From: Basidiobolus ranarum
Lineage: Eukaryota > Basidiobolomycota > Basidiobolomycetes > Basidiobolales
NCBI GenBank assembly: GCA_040143965.1
Contig: JASJQH010000037.1
Location: 1 to 40,575 of the forward strand
Direction: 5' to 3'
Length of the DNA: 40,575 nucleotides
Position 1 is the first letter of the stretch. The number at the start of each line of letters is the position of its first letter. Shown here one piece after another: positions 23,901-37,276 of the stretch. A program made the position numbers and the translations under genes. The notes beneath the pieces were generated by a model that was not told where the DNA came from, did no database searches, and saw nothing but the letters and a program-made list of their open reading frames with translations.

Positions 23901-24102
23901 CATCACTTATTCTGTCAATTGCGAGTTCTAAATCTCCGCCTGCTTCTTGTACGGCGAAAAGTAGGTCTTCATCTGACCAGTCAGCAAATAACTCTTTTAA
24001 AGTAGATAGCTGGGTAGAATGGAGCTTGCGAAGATTTTTGACTTCATCAGGTTCATCTTTGTAGGATTTGGAACGAATAGAAGGGTTCACGCGTGAACTC
24101 AT
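20919..24102 (-). CDS. DEF1: Def1, CUE-domain RNA polymerase II degradation factor
   Basis: Seven exons: 23901-24102, 23677-23817, 23471-23575, 23096-23399, 22441-23028, 21822-22380, 20919-21761; 913 residues. The CUE ubiquitin-binding domain is at about residues 22-70 (LKELFADWSDEDLLFAVQEA), followed by the Def1 signature GHTSQWGEVKGKKTKK, which is rejoined across the first intron. The middle is Pro/Ser/Glu-rich with AAWGPTPSAAFSVPSWGPSK and a long acidic Glu/Thr/Pro stretch. The C-terminal third is strongly Gln/Tyr/Gly/Pro-rich (QQQMYGGYQQQYPQQTQQQY), low-complexity and probably condensation-prone. Yeast Def1 is cytoplasmic until DNA damage, when it is ubiquitylated, clipped by the proteasome, enters the nucleus and recruits Elongin-Cullin ligase to stalled Rpb1. 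The domain order and Q-rich tail match. Family call is firm; damage-induced processing here is inferred. Confidence 0.93.
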
Positions 24103-25484
24103 TATGTGTGGTTGATCGCGTATGGATATTTAGAAGAAAAGAGTGTGGAAGAGATAGGGTTTTAGCAAAGGAAGCCTGAATTAAATCAATGCTAGAAAGG
24201 CCTTTTTCAATTGACTCGGCTTACGAAACAGCTTTAAGACACGTGCCCAATCCGATTGTGATTTCACTTTAATAATTGTATAATTTTTTACGTCCATCCT
24301 AATATATTTGTTTTGCTTTTTGTCAGAGTGTTTTTATCCAACATCAATCAGTGTTTCCATTTCTCTGCCTTGATGGATTTATTCTGTAAAATCGACTAAA
24401 CGCAAGAATATACCAACCTGGACGTAGGTCTTTCTACAAGCTGATGACTGACGAAATATAACAGGTATTTCATTCGGCTCCACAAGTTGATTCCAATATT
24501 CTGTTTATTGACGTAAATGATCGACAGGGTGGTGGCTACAGGTACATATAACCATAATCCTACCCTGGCAGTGTTCTAACAAGCTCACTTTGGCACAAAC
24601 CACATGTTGAAAAGCGAACCATTAATGATGCGCTTTTCGGGCATATATATCTCACTAGCTACAATGTTAATATGCTCAATGGTTTATTGGTGTGGTTGGT
24701 TCAAAGGGTTATGCCATGGCTCTGGCATAGCATAAATCATCTACATACGCACACATTGACTCGCACTGTTACTGTGTTGGAGAACAACGATGACGCCATG
24801 ATCCCTTTTAGACTGATCGATTACCTAAAACATGACTGCAAAACACCGGAAATCACTGCAACACTATAATAAGCCAGTAACTCATCGCTAAATTATTTGA
24901 TTGTCGCGGCTATAAGATGGATATTCCGATAATATTTATGCACTTGTTGCCGAGAGGGAAACAACAATTTGGAGAACATAAATGGCATCTCTTGTTGAAG
25001 CAACATGGCTACTAGTTGGCACTATTTATTATAGATTTCAATAGCACGGATATTACAAAAAATGAATCACAAACCCATCTTTTACAATTCCAGATTAGAT
25101 AATGTTCACTAATTGGATCTGTAATGTATACGTGTGATCGAATGAACCGTTTCCAACAAGAGCCTTTACCAATTGATTGGGTAGTCTCAAGTAGTTACTA
25201 TTATTGGTTTTATTTATGTGGAGCAACTGGTTTAAATTTCTGCAAGTTTAACTGGCCGGTCCAGTCGTCACCTTTCTTGTTAGTCATTAAGCTAAATCCT
25301 TGATGAGGTGTTATTACTAGGTTTAGTGCGAGAAATAAGATGTTGGGGATAAATGTGTGGAATATCTGGTATAATTGTAGAATAATCGCGTTAAATATCC
25401 TACCAAATCTAATAAAATTTTCTTCTGAGAAGGTTTAATGAATAATGATCAGTGTGAAGCTTGGTATCCAACCTTATTGTGAGT
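24103..25484. promoter_or_regulatory. Divergent intergenic region between DEF1 and the 86-residue gene
   Basis: Nearly 1.4 kb. The DEF1 promoter should lie near 24103-24500 and that of the small gene near 25300-25480. Short open frames (for example around 24672-24869) show no domain or splice continuity. No repeats or RNA genes recognised. Confidence 0.4.
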
Positions 25485-25745
25485 ATGTCCGAGAAGAACC
25501 CAGTTGATCACATTGCTACCCAAGTAGGAACCTCTGATGGTAGAGCTGCTCGAATTGAGGCTTTACGCAAGTTGCATCCCGACTACAAGCCTCAACCACA
25601 TCGTTGTAACTCACATCTCGAAGATATACTGACCGCAGCTGGTAATTTCTCTTTCACTGAAGTCACCTCCACCTTTAAGATTTGGTGGACTTGTATGAGA
25701 TCTAATGAGGGGGAGGAACCAGCCCGATACACTTTCCAAAAGTAG
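25485..25745 (+). CDS. Unrecognised small 86-residue protein
   Basis: Single exon from ATG at 25485 to TAG at 25743-25745. The sequence starts MSEKNPVDHIATQVGTSDG, continues AARIEALRKLHPDYKPQPHR and CNSHLEDILTAAGNFSF, and ends WWTCMRSNEGEEPARYTFQK. It is soluble, charged and helical in its first half, with two cysteines, and has no signal peptide or membrane segment. The upstream in-frame codons back to 25461 contain no other ATG. A good splice-donor match (GTGAGT) immediately precedes the ATG, so a 5' exon beginning near 25440 cannot be excluded. I do not recognise the family. Balanced amino-acid composition and isolation in its own intergenic space favour a real gene. Confidence 0.6.
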   Translation: MSEKNPVDHIATQVGTSDGRAARIEALRKLHPDYKPQPHRCNSHLEDILTAAGNFSFTEVTSTFKIWWTCMRSNEGEEPARYTFQK

Positions 25746-26083
25746 GGTATTGTGTCTGTTAACCTCACGAGAGAACGTGTATGTCAAGGATTCCCAAGTT
25801 CACTGACACATACAATAAGCATTTTACATTTCTAACACATTCGAACATCTAAATTCAACGTTATGTATCTACCATTTTACTTCTTGACCTTCTGTTTAGA
25901 AATTCTGGTACGATTAAGTAATAAATTACAAGAGAATAATTATAGTGTACCTCCAGCTCAAACGCTCGTTCAATAAGAGAAAATTCCATTCTTGAATCAA
26001 ATTGATAAACCATGTACAAACAAACGAATGGTGGGTAAATATAGATAGCTATGACTATAAAATAGAATAGATGAAGCGACGAA
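25746..26083. other. Convergent 3' intergenic region, small gene / SGF73
   Basis: About 340 AT-rich bases between two converging stops. Nothing else is recognisable. Confidence 0.5.
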
Positions 26084-27796
26084 TCAACTCCTAATGCTTT
26101 TTTTGGAGTTTGCTGATCCGTTCATGTCATGAAGTAGGCCTTCAATCCCACTGTCTAACGGGCCTCGCATGGCATCAAGAAGAACGTCATGAACTCTCAA
26201 GCAATGATGACGTCTTCGCACAAACATAACTGGTCGAGTGGCAAGAGGTTGTGGATGGCTATGGGTTAGGGCTTCCAAGACTATATTGACTTCTTCATCT
26301 GAATCGAGCACCCTATCTTCAGCAATCGTTCCTAAGCCATCACCAGTACCAGAGCCATCTACTCCATTTTGAACTTCTACATTAGCACTGGGGTTGTCTA
26401 ATCAAATGGACTTAGTATGTGTCGGGAGTGATTATAGAGATTGATGAATATACTTTTCATAGGCTTGTTGAGAAGGTTCTTAGCCTGGTATGCTTGTAGT
26501 AGAATGTCATAGGGTTGCGTACGACCCACAACTGCTCTCTTCGAGGCCATGGAATGATTCTTGCAAGTGAGGGATCTGGTACATGGTGTATTATTAGGTC
26601 CAGCGATTACGCCACATTGTCGATCCAGATCCAAGGGTCCTAGAAAAGCACAAGTTTTTAATAATTAATATCATAATGCGTTCAAGATAAACACACATAT
26701 ACCTTTGACTCTTTTAATGGTGGCTTTCTTGCCTTTGCCTTTGACTTTCTTGGAAGCTGGTTTATCTTTTGTCAAGTCAGTAGGGAGTCGTTTACCGGAC
26801 ATCATGGTTTCAGTATCATCTTTGACCAAGTATAAAAAGGTAAGTTTGTATTATCATTTGATAGCTAAATTCACCAAATATCTCTCACCATCCCCAATGG
26901 ATTTCTTCTTCTTCTCGGTGGATTTCTTAGTCTTCTTTGTGAGTTTAGCTAAGGCGGCTTTCCCCCCTAATGGTTTGGTGCACTTCTCTACAATATCAGA
27001 AGTGATTAATATACTTTAGCATTTAGCTTTTCCAGAGAGGATGTATTACCACTATGCTGTAAGAAATTACACGGTAATATAGGCTTTGCACAGTTATTGC
27101 ATGTGACTATAGTCAGATCATTAGGCAATCCAATTCCACCAACACTAGACATATGTACACTGAAGTTAAGGAAGCATACATTATGTTGGAAACAGAGAAA
27201 GTTATTTCATTATTCTGAAGGATATATTCATATTGGATTTTCGTGGTGACTGGCATATCAGAAGCATCAAAAGGTTCAGAAATGGCCTTTTCCTCAAGAT
27301 CCACTAGAAAGTAAGGAAAATATAAGCAACAATGCAACGTGACAATAAAGATCCTGCGAAGAGCACATACTTTCAAACCCATTTAAAGTGTCACTGAAGG
27401 CCTCCCAGGTACCTTCTGGCAGAGGAACATGATCAACAGAATGAGTTGATGGTAGTCGATTCCAATCATTCTCTTTCTTGAATACCGCTAGAGTAGCTGG
27501 GCTGACAAAAGAGAGCCACGAATTGAAAGCTATTTTTGACTTGAGAAAGTCATTTGAGACCTTTTCAATGTCTATACAATTTTTAGTCAGTTGTAAACGA
27601 GTTTAGGTACTAGAAAAGCCGAACAGACCTTTTTCTAGATCCCTGACTTGATTTAACTTTTTTATAAGTGTTTCTTTTTGCTCATCTGAAAGTATATCCC
27701 AACCAGCTGTTAACAGAAGTAAAAGTAAATAAATAAGAGTGTTGTTCACAACGGCTACAGTATAAAAAATACAGTACGGGGCTTGTTTGAAGACAT
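26084..27796 (-). CDS. SGF73: Sgf73/ataxin-7-like SAGA subunit with SCA7 domain
   Basis: Nine exons: 27778-27796, 27629-27706, 27371-27571, 27180-27303, 27050-27144, 26889-26987, 26703-26819, 26454-26639, 26084-26397; 410 residues. Residues 5-40 form a Trp/helix N-terminal element. A C2HC zinc finger lies at about 156-175 (CNNC...H-x3-C), a Lys-rich linker follows, then the SCA7 domain at about 245-300: [25 protein letters not shown] and [15 protein letters not shown]. The SCA7 Cys/Cys/Cys/His set is complete. In yeast the N-terminus and first finger bind Ubp8/Sgf11, and the SCA7 domain anchors the deubiquitylase module to SAGA and touches nucleosomes. The acidic C-terminus is species-specific. 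It is divergent from NSE1, 258 bases away. Exon 1 codes for only six residues plus one base and was chosen because it alone gives a continuous start. Confidence 0.92.
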
Positions 27797-27849
27797 TATA
27801 TGAATTCCAATTGAGTTTCCCCTAAAGAGGTTTGTGTCAAAATAGACAT
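27796..27849 (-). promoter_or_regulatory. Upstream ORF whose stop overlaps the SGF73 start codon
   Basis: On the coding strand an ATG at 27849 opens a 17-codon frame (MSILTQTSLGETQLEFI). Its stop TAA shares its last A with the SGF73 ATG, giving TAATG at 27798-27794. Such stop-start overlaps permit translational coupling or repression. Whether the leader is this long depends on the transcription start. Confidence 0.5.
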
Positions 27850-28054
27850 CACACTTGGCGTATAAACCGCTCCCCAATAATTTAGCTTAAATTTAGTATA
27901 CTTACGAATAGTAGATTTAGCTAAGCTTGTTCGGATTTTCCTAATGGACCTAAAACTGTTGATAGAGATTGAAAATTTACCTAGTAGACTTAAACAAAAC
28001 AATAATCGCTCATATTAATGCATCCTTCTCAGCTTATAACTCAACTTGACGAAA
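27797..28054. promoter_or_regulatory. Short divergent promoter between SGF73 and NSE1
   Basis: Only 258 bases separate the two start codons, so both chromatin-related genes probably share a bidirectional promoter. No clear TATA or named factor site is seen. Confidence 0.5.
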
Positions 28055-29105
28055 ATGACCCAAAGCTTTACAAATACACATAGGTATTTTTTACAGGCAT
28101 GTTTAGTTCAGAGATTCATCAAAGAATCTGAAGCGCTGAGCTTACTCCGTCGTGCTTGTGAAATCACTCAAGGTAATTTTCCTACTTTATTATAATCACT
28201 AACGCTATTAACACTGATTAAATGGCAGAACCCTTTGACGAAAGTTTACTCGCTGAAGTAATAAGTACTTTAAACGAAGGGATAAATTCTTTAGATCTGG
28301 AGTTTCGAAAATCTCACGATGAGGAGACCGGTGAAATGGTTTTAGCGTTGGTAATTACCAAGTCTTTTGTGCTTTTGCTTCCTTATTACTGACCTTCTCT
28401 CATTACAGGTCAACACCAATGGAGATGAGATAGCACAACTAGCTACTGATTATACACCAACAGAGCTGGTGTATTTACGACGTATTGTATGTTATATCTG
28501 TTGCTCTGATGTCTGAAGAACATGTGCTCATGAAAATTGCTTTACTTTAGATAGAATTAATTATCACTGCCGATGATGAATCTTATTCAGTCTCTTCGTT
28601 GTTAGCGTTAAGCGAGTCGAGTAAACTCAAGTCAGCTTTCACCAAAAATGCTGCGGAGCAATTGTTGGATAGATTTGTCAATGACAAATGGATATCCAAA
28701 ACTAGGTATTTAGAGTAACTCAAGTGGTTCCCATTGCCATTACCATTTATACAAGAATTGTTTTTAGTCACGGTCGATATTTTCTTACGCAAAGATCGAT
28801 TCTAGAATTACAAACCTATCTCAAAGAGGAGTTTGAAGAGTATATTCAGGAATGCACACTTTGCATGGATATTATTACTCGGGTAAACATATATTTCTGG
28901 TTCAAATACTAGAGTTTGTTTACTGATCTTCTGTACAAAAAAGGGAGAGCGTTGTCATGTAGCTAATTGTAGTGGTAGATTACACCTCCATTGCGCAGAC
29001 AGATACTTTTCCTCAAGACCGGATCGTAAAGTTTGCCCTTTATGCTCTACCGCGTGGACTTCAACACAAAAAGTTGGCCCTAGCAACCCTCATCACTCGC
29101 AATAA
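28055..29105 (+). CDS. NSE1: Nse1, RING-like subunit of the SMC5/6 complex
   Basis: Six exons: 28055-28172, 28229-28350, 28409-28486, 28551-28705, 28768-28882, 28944-29105; 249 residues. The N-terminus HRYFLQACLVQRFI and the winged-helix regions (GEMVLALVNTNGDEIAQLAT, AAEQLLDRFVNDKWI, GRYFLTQRSILELQTYL) align in order with human NSMCE1. The C-terminal variant RING has a full C4HC3 set: C187, C190, C200, C205, H210, C213, C227, C230. Nse1 pairs with Nse3 (MAGE) and Nse4 in the nucleus and supports ubiquitin ligase activity and SMC5/6 function in recombination repair. The first ATG places HR-x-FLQ at the expected distance. All introns are 56-64 nt. Length is slightly below the human 266 residues. 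Call is confident. Confidence 0.94.
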
Positions 29106-29808
29106 CGACAGTCCCAGTCTAAATTTGCTTAGTTATCTGTCAGTACTTTGCTATACTTCGCTGTAGAATGCCAATGTAAATCACATGTCCCTTGAATAGA
29201 ATAGATAGAGCCAATAAAAGAATTATGCAATCAATTTATTTATACATCTCCATTACCAAAATATCCACCCGCTTTCACGTGGTCGAAGTGCTCTAGATTT
29301 ACGGATAAGTACCAAAATAGAGAGTGGATGTTTTGATGGCTGGGCATGGACTGAATGACCGACTCTCATCGATTAATCTTTCCTGCTTCAATCATTATCA
29401 CTGATCTCTATGTAAGAGTCGGGGTGGTTTGGGGCAGGATGCTATACTTGGTGGAAATCAAGCTGGATGGTCATATTGCGTGTTTATTAATTCATATAAT
29501 TATTTCAAACAACCCGTGAGAATAAGTGTATAGGTGTTAGTCACTCAAGGACATCGATGAGATAGTAATGAAGATAAGTGAGTTTACGAGCTGTATTTTG
29601 AAAAGCAATAAATTATCTCATAAAACCGTACAAGATGCCAACTAGAAAGTAATGATAAAAAAATTCTGAAAAGCCACAAAAACACAAGCCAGGAATCTGG
29701 GGAGTAATAGATGGTATGTATATGAAACAAGGTGGGGGCTACTAGGGGCGTATGGATGTTAAGTGAAACGGGGTAAGCCTGTGCAACATACTGACAGGAC
29801 GTTTGTAT
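29106..29808. other. Convergent 3' intergenic region, NSE1 / RSP5
   Basis: About 700 AT-rich bases between two 3' ends. No repeat, RNA gene or coding frame is supported. Confidence 0.5.
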
Positions 29809-32894
<3,086 letters not shown>

Positions 32895-34470
32895 CTGTTA
32901 TAATTCAAAAGTTAACCAAAGTAGAGAAGAGCCGTCTTTCCAACTAATCAAAAGAAATACTTTGAGTATACGAAACAAAAATATTCTTATAATAAAGATT
33001 GGAATGTAAGTTCACCAGTTTCGTTGAGTATGTATATTTGCAAAATCCAAGAAAAATGTAGCTCAGATGAAGATTGACAGCTTAGAAAGGTGCTTTCGAA
33101 GTAACTTCAAAGCTTCTTTTGAATGAGGTCAAAATAATAAAGTCCAGATATAAGTTTTTATCTGATGGATCACAGTAGGATGTATATCTGGCTTGTAGTT
33201 AATGTGGGAGAGAATAAACTCAAAAGAGAAAGACGTAGAAACTCGGGTTAAAGTTGAGAGAAGAGACCAGTGGGTGGAATTTCCTGGTTGCTTACTAACG
33301 TAGGTTCTCATCTAATCATTCCAGGGGAAGTTCAAAATAGATAAAATTAATCGATAATCACGCATTCAATAAGCAATGTGGATACAATTCTGATATTAAA
33401 AGATTCATCATTGTCGGCTAAAAAATGTAAACCGATGAATCATGTGTATCATAGATCAAAGCCGATTGAAGCGACCATAATCAATGAATTTTGTTTTCAG
33501 GAAAAAAAGACGTAATATAGAATTCAGGAAGACGTCACTAGATATTATGGAAATATTTTGTATTCTAAACGCTATCTAAACACTTGAATTACACATCCAA
33601 ATTCGAGGCTGAAACGACCTGAGAAACGAAACTTCCATTTTCCACAGAAATAGACAATAATGGCCGATTCTATTATAAACATTGCCAACCTATCATCTTC
33701 ACCATCCTTTTCCACATTCCCATTGCCTTGCATTGTTACATTGTCGCTACTGCTTAACGATATCTTCCTGCTGCTTCTGCCCCACATCATCCTGATTCCT
33801 GCAACTCTACCTGACTAGTGTTGGTGACATTTATTATATCATAAAGAATACCAATCATCCGATCAGCTGGGCATTATATGACATTTTCATCTTTCTTTAT
33901 ATGGTGCAAAATGTGCACAATTCCGCATGAATTCTAAACCAGTCCAACAGTCACACAGAACTAAGCTGCATTCTGTGTTGCCCAAGAAATAGTGAATCTG
34001 CATCATATTTCACTGATTTAATGGAGAAACATCAATCCATATCTGTGACATCTTGGAACGAAACATTCAGCTACCAAGTTATAGAAGGCTCTTTTCAGTT
34101 GTACGCAAAGCACATGGGTTTTTTCAGTAACTTACTACATATGGTGTAGTTGTTATTATTATTGCTACTGTTAGAGTCAGCTGTGACAGATTGGGTCTAT
34201 CTGATAAAGCAAAGGGGGTACAAAGATAGCACAACAACTAGCAGATAAATGTGAGAGCAAAGACAAGGTTGTGTACTACTTACATTTAAAGGGTAAAAGC
34301 TGTGATATGTATAAGTTGTACTGGATAGATTTGGATATAAGGTGAAGAAAACATTGTCCATCAGAAATGATTGCTAATATTGTTGATCAGTGGATGATGA
34401 TTGAATCACCATCAAATGGATTATTCCCCGAGCTTAGATAGTCTTATCCCACTTCATAAACGTACTGCAA
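32895..34470. promoter_or_regulatory. Long divergent intergenic region between RSP5 and PhyH-like gene
   Basis: Nearly 1.6 kb containing the promoters of both genes. Small frames (about 33129-33311 and 33572-33790, minus) show no domain, no good start context and no conserved pattern. The length may reflect long leaders or upstream control elements for RSP5. No repeats of note. Confidence 0.4.
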
Positions 34471-35707
34471 ATGAAGCCGCGATTCAAATTAACGATAGAG
34501 CAGATCCAAAGCTTTCATAAAAGCGGTTATTTGATTTTGGAGAACTGTCAGTAAACTTATCTCACAACACACACATACACATAATCGATAGCTAAAGAAT
34601 GATCCACTTCCTTTATGGTTTCTTTTTCAGGTTTATCGGCGGAAGAAACAAACCAATTAACGGAGGAATGTGATTCCTTGATAAACCACGTATACATGGA
34701 GTTGGATCTTTTAGAACATTTGGGCTGTGTGATAGGTATAGTAGAGCAAACTTTGCAAATGACTTTTTCAACTTGAGATAATTTATCTTTGCTTATAGAG
34801 CCTTGGAATTGCGGCTATTTCGATACAGATACTGAAGAGGAGTATAAATCTGACTCTAAAGTCTACAGTGAGTTAAGAGCCGATCTCGCAGAACAAGTTA
34901 GCTCCATAATATTAGAAACAATACCAAATTGGTGTGCGCAACTGCTACCCACGCACAATCAAGACGGCAATGCTAGACTATACCTTGTTAGTAAAATTTG
35001 TTAATTGGCTTGAGTAATCATACAAGAGAAATGACCTTTTCTTAGTGTAATGAGCAGTATGTTGTGAAACCGCCGGATACTGGCTCACGTGGTCAATTTG
35101 AATGGCATCAGGTTTGTATTCTCTTTTCGACCCCATGCTTGGTACACACAACTGAACAAAATGTAGGATTCTCAGTATATGCCTGAAATATGCCGGTCTG
35201 TACCATCTGTGACATGTTGGGTGACTTTAGATAAAGTCAACGAAGTATTTAACTTTACGTAATGCTGTAGCCAAGTGCCATCTATTAAGTTCTATCGTAT
35301 TTTCCAAGGTTAATGGCGCCATCTGCATTGAGCCTTATCCAGCCGTTGCCCAAACATTTTCTGTGCCCAGCAACGTCACCGAGTATGTTAAACACCATCA
35401 TCAGCTGGCTTCACAATATCCTGATAAGTACCCATTTGAAATTTCCACTGGCTGTCTAAATATTTCCCAATATCCCAACCTGGTGTTCGTTGATTTAGAG
35501 CCTGGAAGTATTGTATTTATGAGTGGACAGGTCCGTCACTGTAGTATTTCTAATAGATCCAGCAAGTTTAGAAGAGTATTTTTACCGCAATATACTTCAT
35601 TACCAGTTTTAAAAGCTGAGTTTAGTCATGAAGACATTAATACTGAAGTAGTAGACACGAAAAATAAACTTTTGGCATTGGCAGTTCCTTGCGAACTGGA
35701 GCAATGA
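34471..35707 (+). CDS. Phytanoyl-CoA dioxygenase (PhyH) family Fe(II)/2-oxoglutarate oxygenase
   Basis: Six exons: 34471-34546, 34631-34735, 34799-34986, 35046-35111, 35167-35244, 35309-35707; 303 residues. The N-terminus IEQIQSFHKSGYLILEN...LSAEETNQLTEECDSL is the standard PhyH opening. The iron-binding H-x-D is His144-Gln-Asp146 in FEWHQDSQYM; the distal histidine is His248 in GSIVFMSGQVRHCS, and Arg259, 11 residues on, is placed to bind 2-oxoglutarate as in human PHYH. So the active site looks complete. Family members hydroxylate lipids or small secondary metabolites; substrate cannot be read from sequence. There is no C-terminal SKL-type peroxisome signal (it ends CELEQ), unlike classic fatty-acyl enzymes, which argues for a cytosolic, non-phytanate role. 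It converges on the carboxypeptidase gene. The donor of intron 1 could shift by a few bases. Confidence 0.88.
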
Positions 35708-35844
35708 TTCTTTCTTCATTCAAAATTTAATGTATTTCCCTTTACAAATAATTATTCAGTTCGGTACATATTATGGTCAACTTCCTCACAAAATGACATT
35801 GCAGTGTTCCAGATCGAGTTGATGGGCTACGATAGAGCTTGCGC

Positions 35845-37155
35845 TTAGGGGCTGGAGCTCTTAGCAGATAGAGGATTCTTACTAACGTAGTCGATAAAAT
35901 TTTTAACCATGGCTACAGTTGCTTTGCCAGTTGGAATAATGCGTTCAGGTGGGAGAATAAAGCCAGGCTCATCTTCAAATGGTGATAATTCAACAGTTAG
36001 TCCCGTACTACGGAAGCCTTGTTTCTTGGTAACATCATCGCCGAAGAACCAATCATCGGCGCCTCCAGAGGCGATATAAAGTTCAGCATCCATCTGGGGG
36101 ACATACGCATTTGTAGCGTTAACTTTATTGACCGCTTCTTTCATGAAAGCGCCAAGTTTCTTGAATTCTTCATCCCATGGAGAACGCTCTTGAGTCCAAC
36201 CAAATGGCCACATGATCAATTCTCCATACGAATGGAAATCAATGGCCCCAGCAATGTTCTTTTGCTTCAGGTAGAAGTCCATGACTGCTTTAACCTCAGG
36301 CTCACTTCCGGGAGCTGTACCAAGGTAGGTTTGATCTTTAGGATTATGAGAGGCACCTCCATGGTCCCAGTGATCGGGCCAGTTGCGATTGAGGTCCACT
36401 CCTACAATGGGGTCTTTAACAACTCGACGGTTCTTACGCCATAGACGATCCTTGGTCCAGGAATAAGCGTATCCATCAGGGTTCACAATGGGTACAATCA
36501 AAATTTCACTGGTATCCAAAATACGAGTGATTTGCTTATTTTGCTTGTAACTGCTCGCAAATGTATCAGCAACAAATTGCATGGACGCAGTGGAAATCCA
36601 CTCTCGAGCATGCTGAAGACCTTGGAAGTAGTATTGCTTTTTGGGTGCATTGCCTTTGTTGATATTTTTCTTGCTGGTAATACGAAGGGCGGGAATATCA
36701 CGACCTTCAATAGATTTACCAATGGAGGGAATGTAGGAAACAAGTTCATTATGCTTCTTGGAAAGATCTGCTAACCACTTGAGAACCTCCTCGTATGGGT
36801 GGTAGCTTTTGAACCATTCGGGATCTGATACACATCGCTTAGAAATATGGTTGCGACGAAGACTACGTGCCTCTTCGTCGATTTTACTTTGGACATCCTG
36901 CATCAGAACCTCATAATCCAAGGCCGCGAACTTGGCTATATCACTTGGAGCTACGCGAACATGAAGGCCATTCTTATTGTTCTGCCAAACATCAAAGCCC
37001 TCCTTTTGCACGAGATCCCAGGATTCAGGTGTACGCTTGACACTGATGAGTTTATGATTGTCGTAACGCACGGTACCAACGCTACCATCCAAAGGTATGG
37101 AAAATACCGAGCTAGCAGGAAGAAGTAATAGAGAAAGATAACTAGAGTAGCGCAT
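35845..37155 (-). CDS. Secreted M14 zinc metallocarboxypeptidase (procarboxypeptidase A/B type)
   Basis: Single-exon, 436 residues from the ATG at 37155. A signal peptide covers roughly residues 1-19 (MRYSSYLSLLLLPASSVFS). A propeptide follows to about residue 107, ending in a Kex2-like Lys-Arg (HISKR/CVSD). The mature catalytic domain has the zinc ligands His182 and Glu185 (HAREW) and His308 (DFHSYGE), substrate-carboxylate residues Asn256-Arg257 (VDLNRNW), and the catalytic Glu389 (TVELSPFE). Residue Asp367 in SGGADDW occupies the specificity position that is Ile in carboxypeptidase A and Asp in carboxypeptidase B. So a preference for C-terminal Lys/Arg is inferred. The product should be secreted or vacuolar and activated by propeptide cleavage. 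It is intronless, unlike most neighbours, and has a TATA box upstream. Confidence 0.95.
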   Translation of the reverse strand: MRYSSYLSLLLLPASSVFSIPLDGSVGTVRYDNHKLISVKRTPESWDLVQKEGFDVWQNNKNGLHVRVAPSDIAKFAALDYEVLMQDVQSKIDEEARSLRRNHISKRCVSDPEWFKSYHPYEEVLKWLADLSKKHNELVSYIPSIGKSIEGRDIPALRITSKKNINKGNAPKKQYYFQGLQHAREWISTASMQFVADTFASSYKQNKQITRILDTSEILIVPIVNPDGYAYSWTKDRLWRKNRRVVKDPIVGVDLNRNWPDHWDHGGASHNPKDQTYLGTAPGSEPEVKAVMDFYLKQKNIAGAIDFHSYGELIMWPFGWTQERSPWDEEFKKLGAFMKEAVNKVNATNAYVPQMDAELYIASGGADDWFFGDDVTKKQGFRSTGLTVELSPFEDEPGFILPPERIIPTGKATVAMVKNFIDYVSKNPLSAKSSSP

Positions 37156-37204
37156 GTTTGATTTCAAGGCTCAGCACTACCAAAAAATATGAAGAAAGCA
37201 GTGG

Positions 37205-37211
37205 TTTTATA
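37205..37211 (-). promoter_or_regulatory. TATA box of the carboxypeptidase gene
   Basis: On the coding strand TATAAAA lies 50 bases upstream of the ATG at 37155. Position and perfect match fit a regulated fungal promoter, as expected for a nutrient-controlled secreted protease. Confidence 0.55.
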
Positions 37212-37276
37212 CGAAATTTACTCCGTAAGTTCCTGTTTTCAGTATCTGTACGACACATTCATCAAGGCAAACACAC

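Noticed and set aside
24672-24869. 65-codon plus-strand frame upstream of DEF1
   Set aside because: Begins in non-coding AT-rich DNA, no recognised motif, no adjacent exon; insufficient support.
33572-33790. 72-codon minus-strand frame upstream of RSP5
   Set aside because: No conserved content and not in frame with any RSP5 exon; likely chance.
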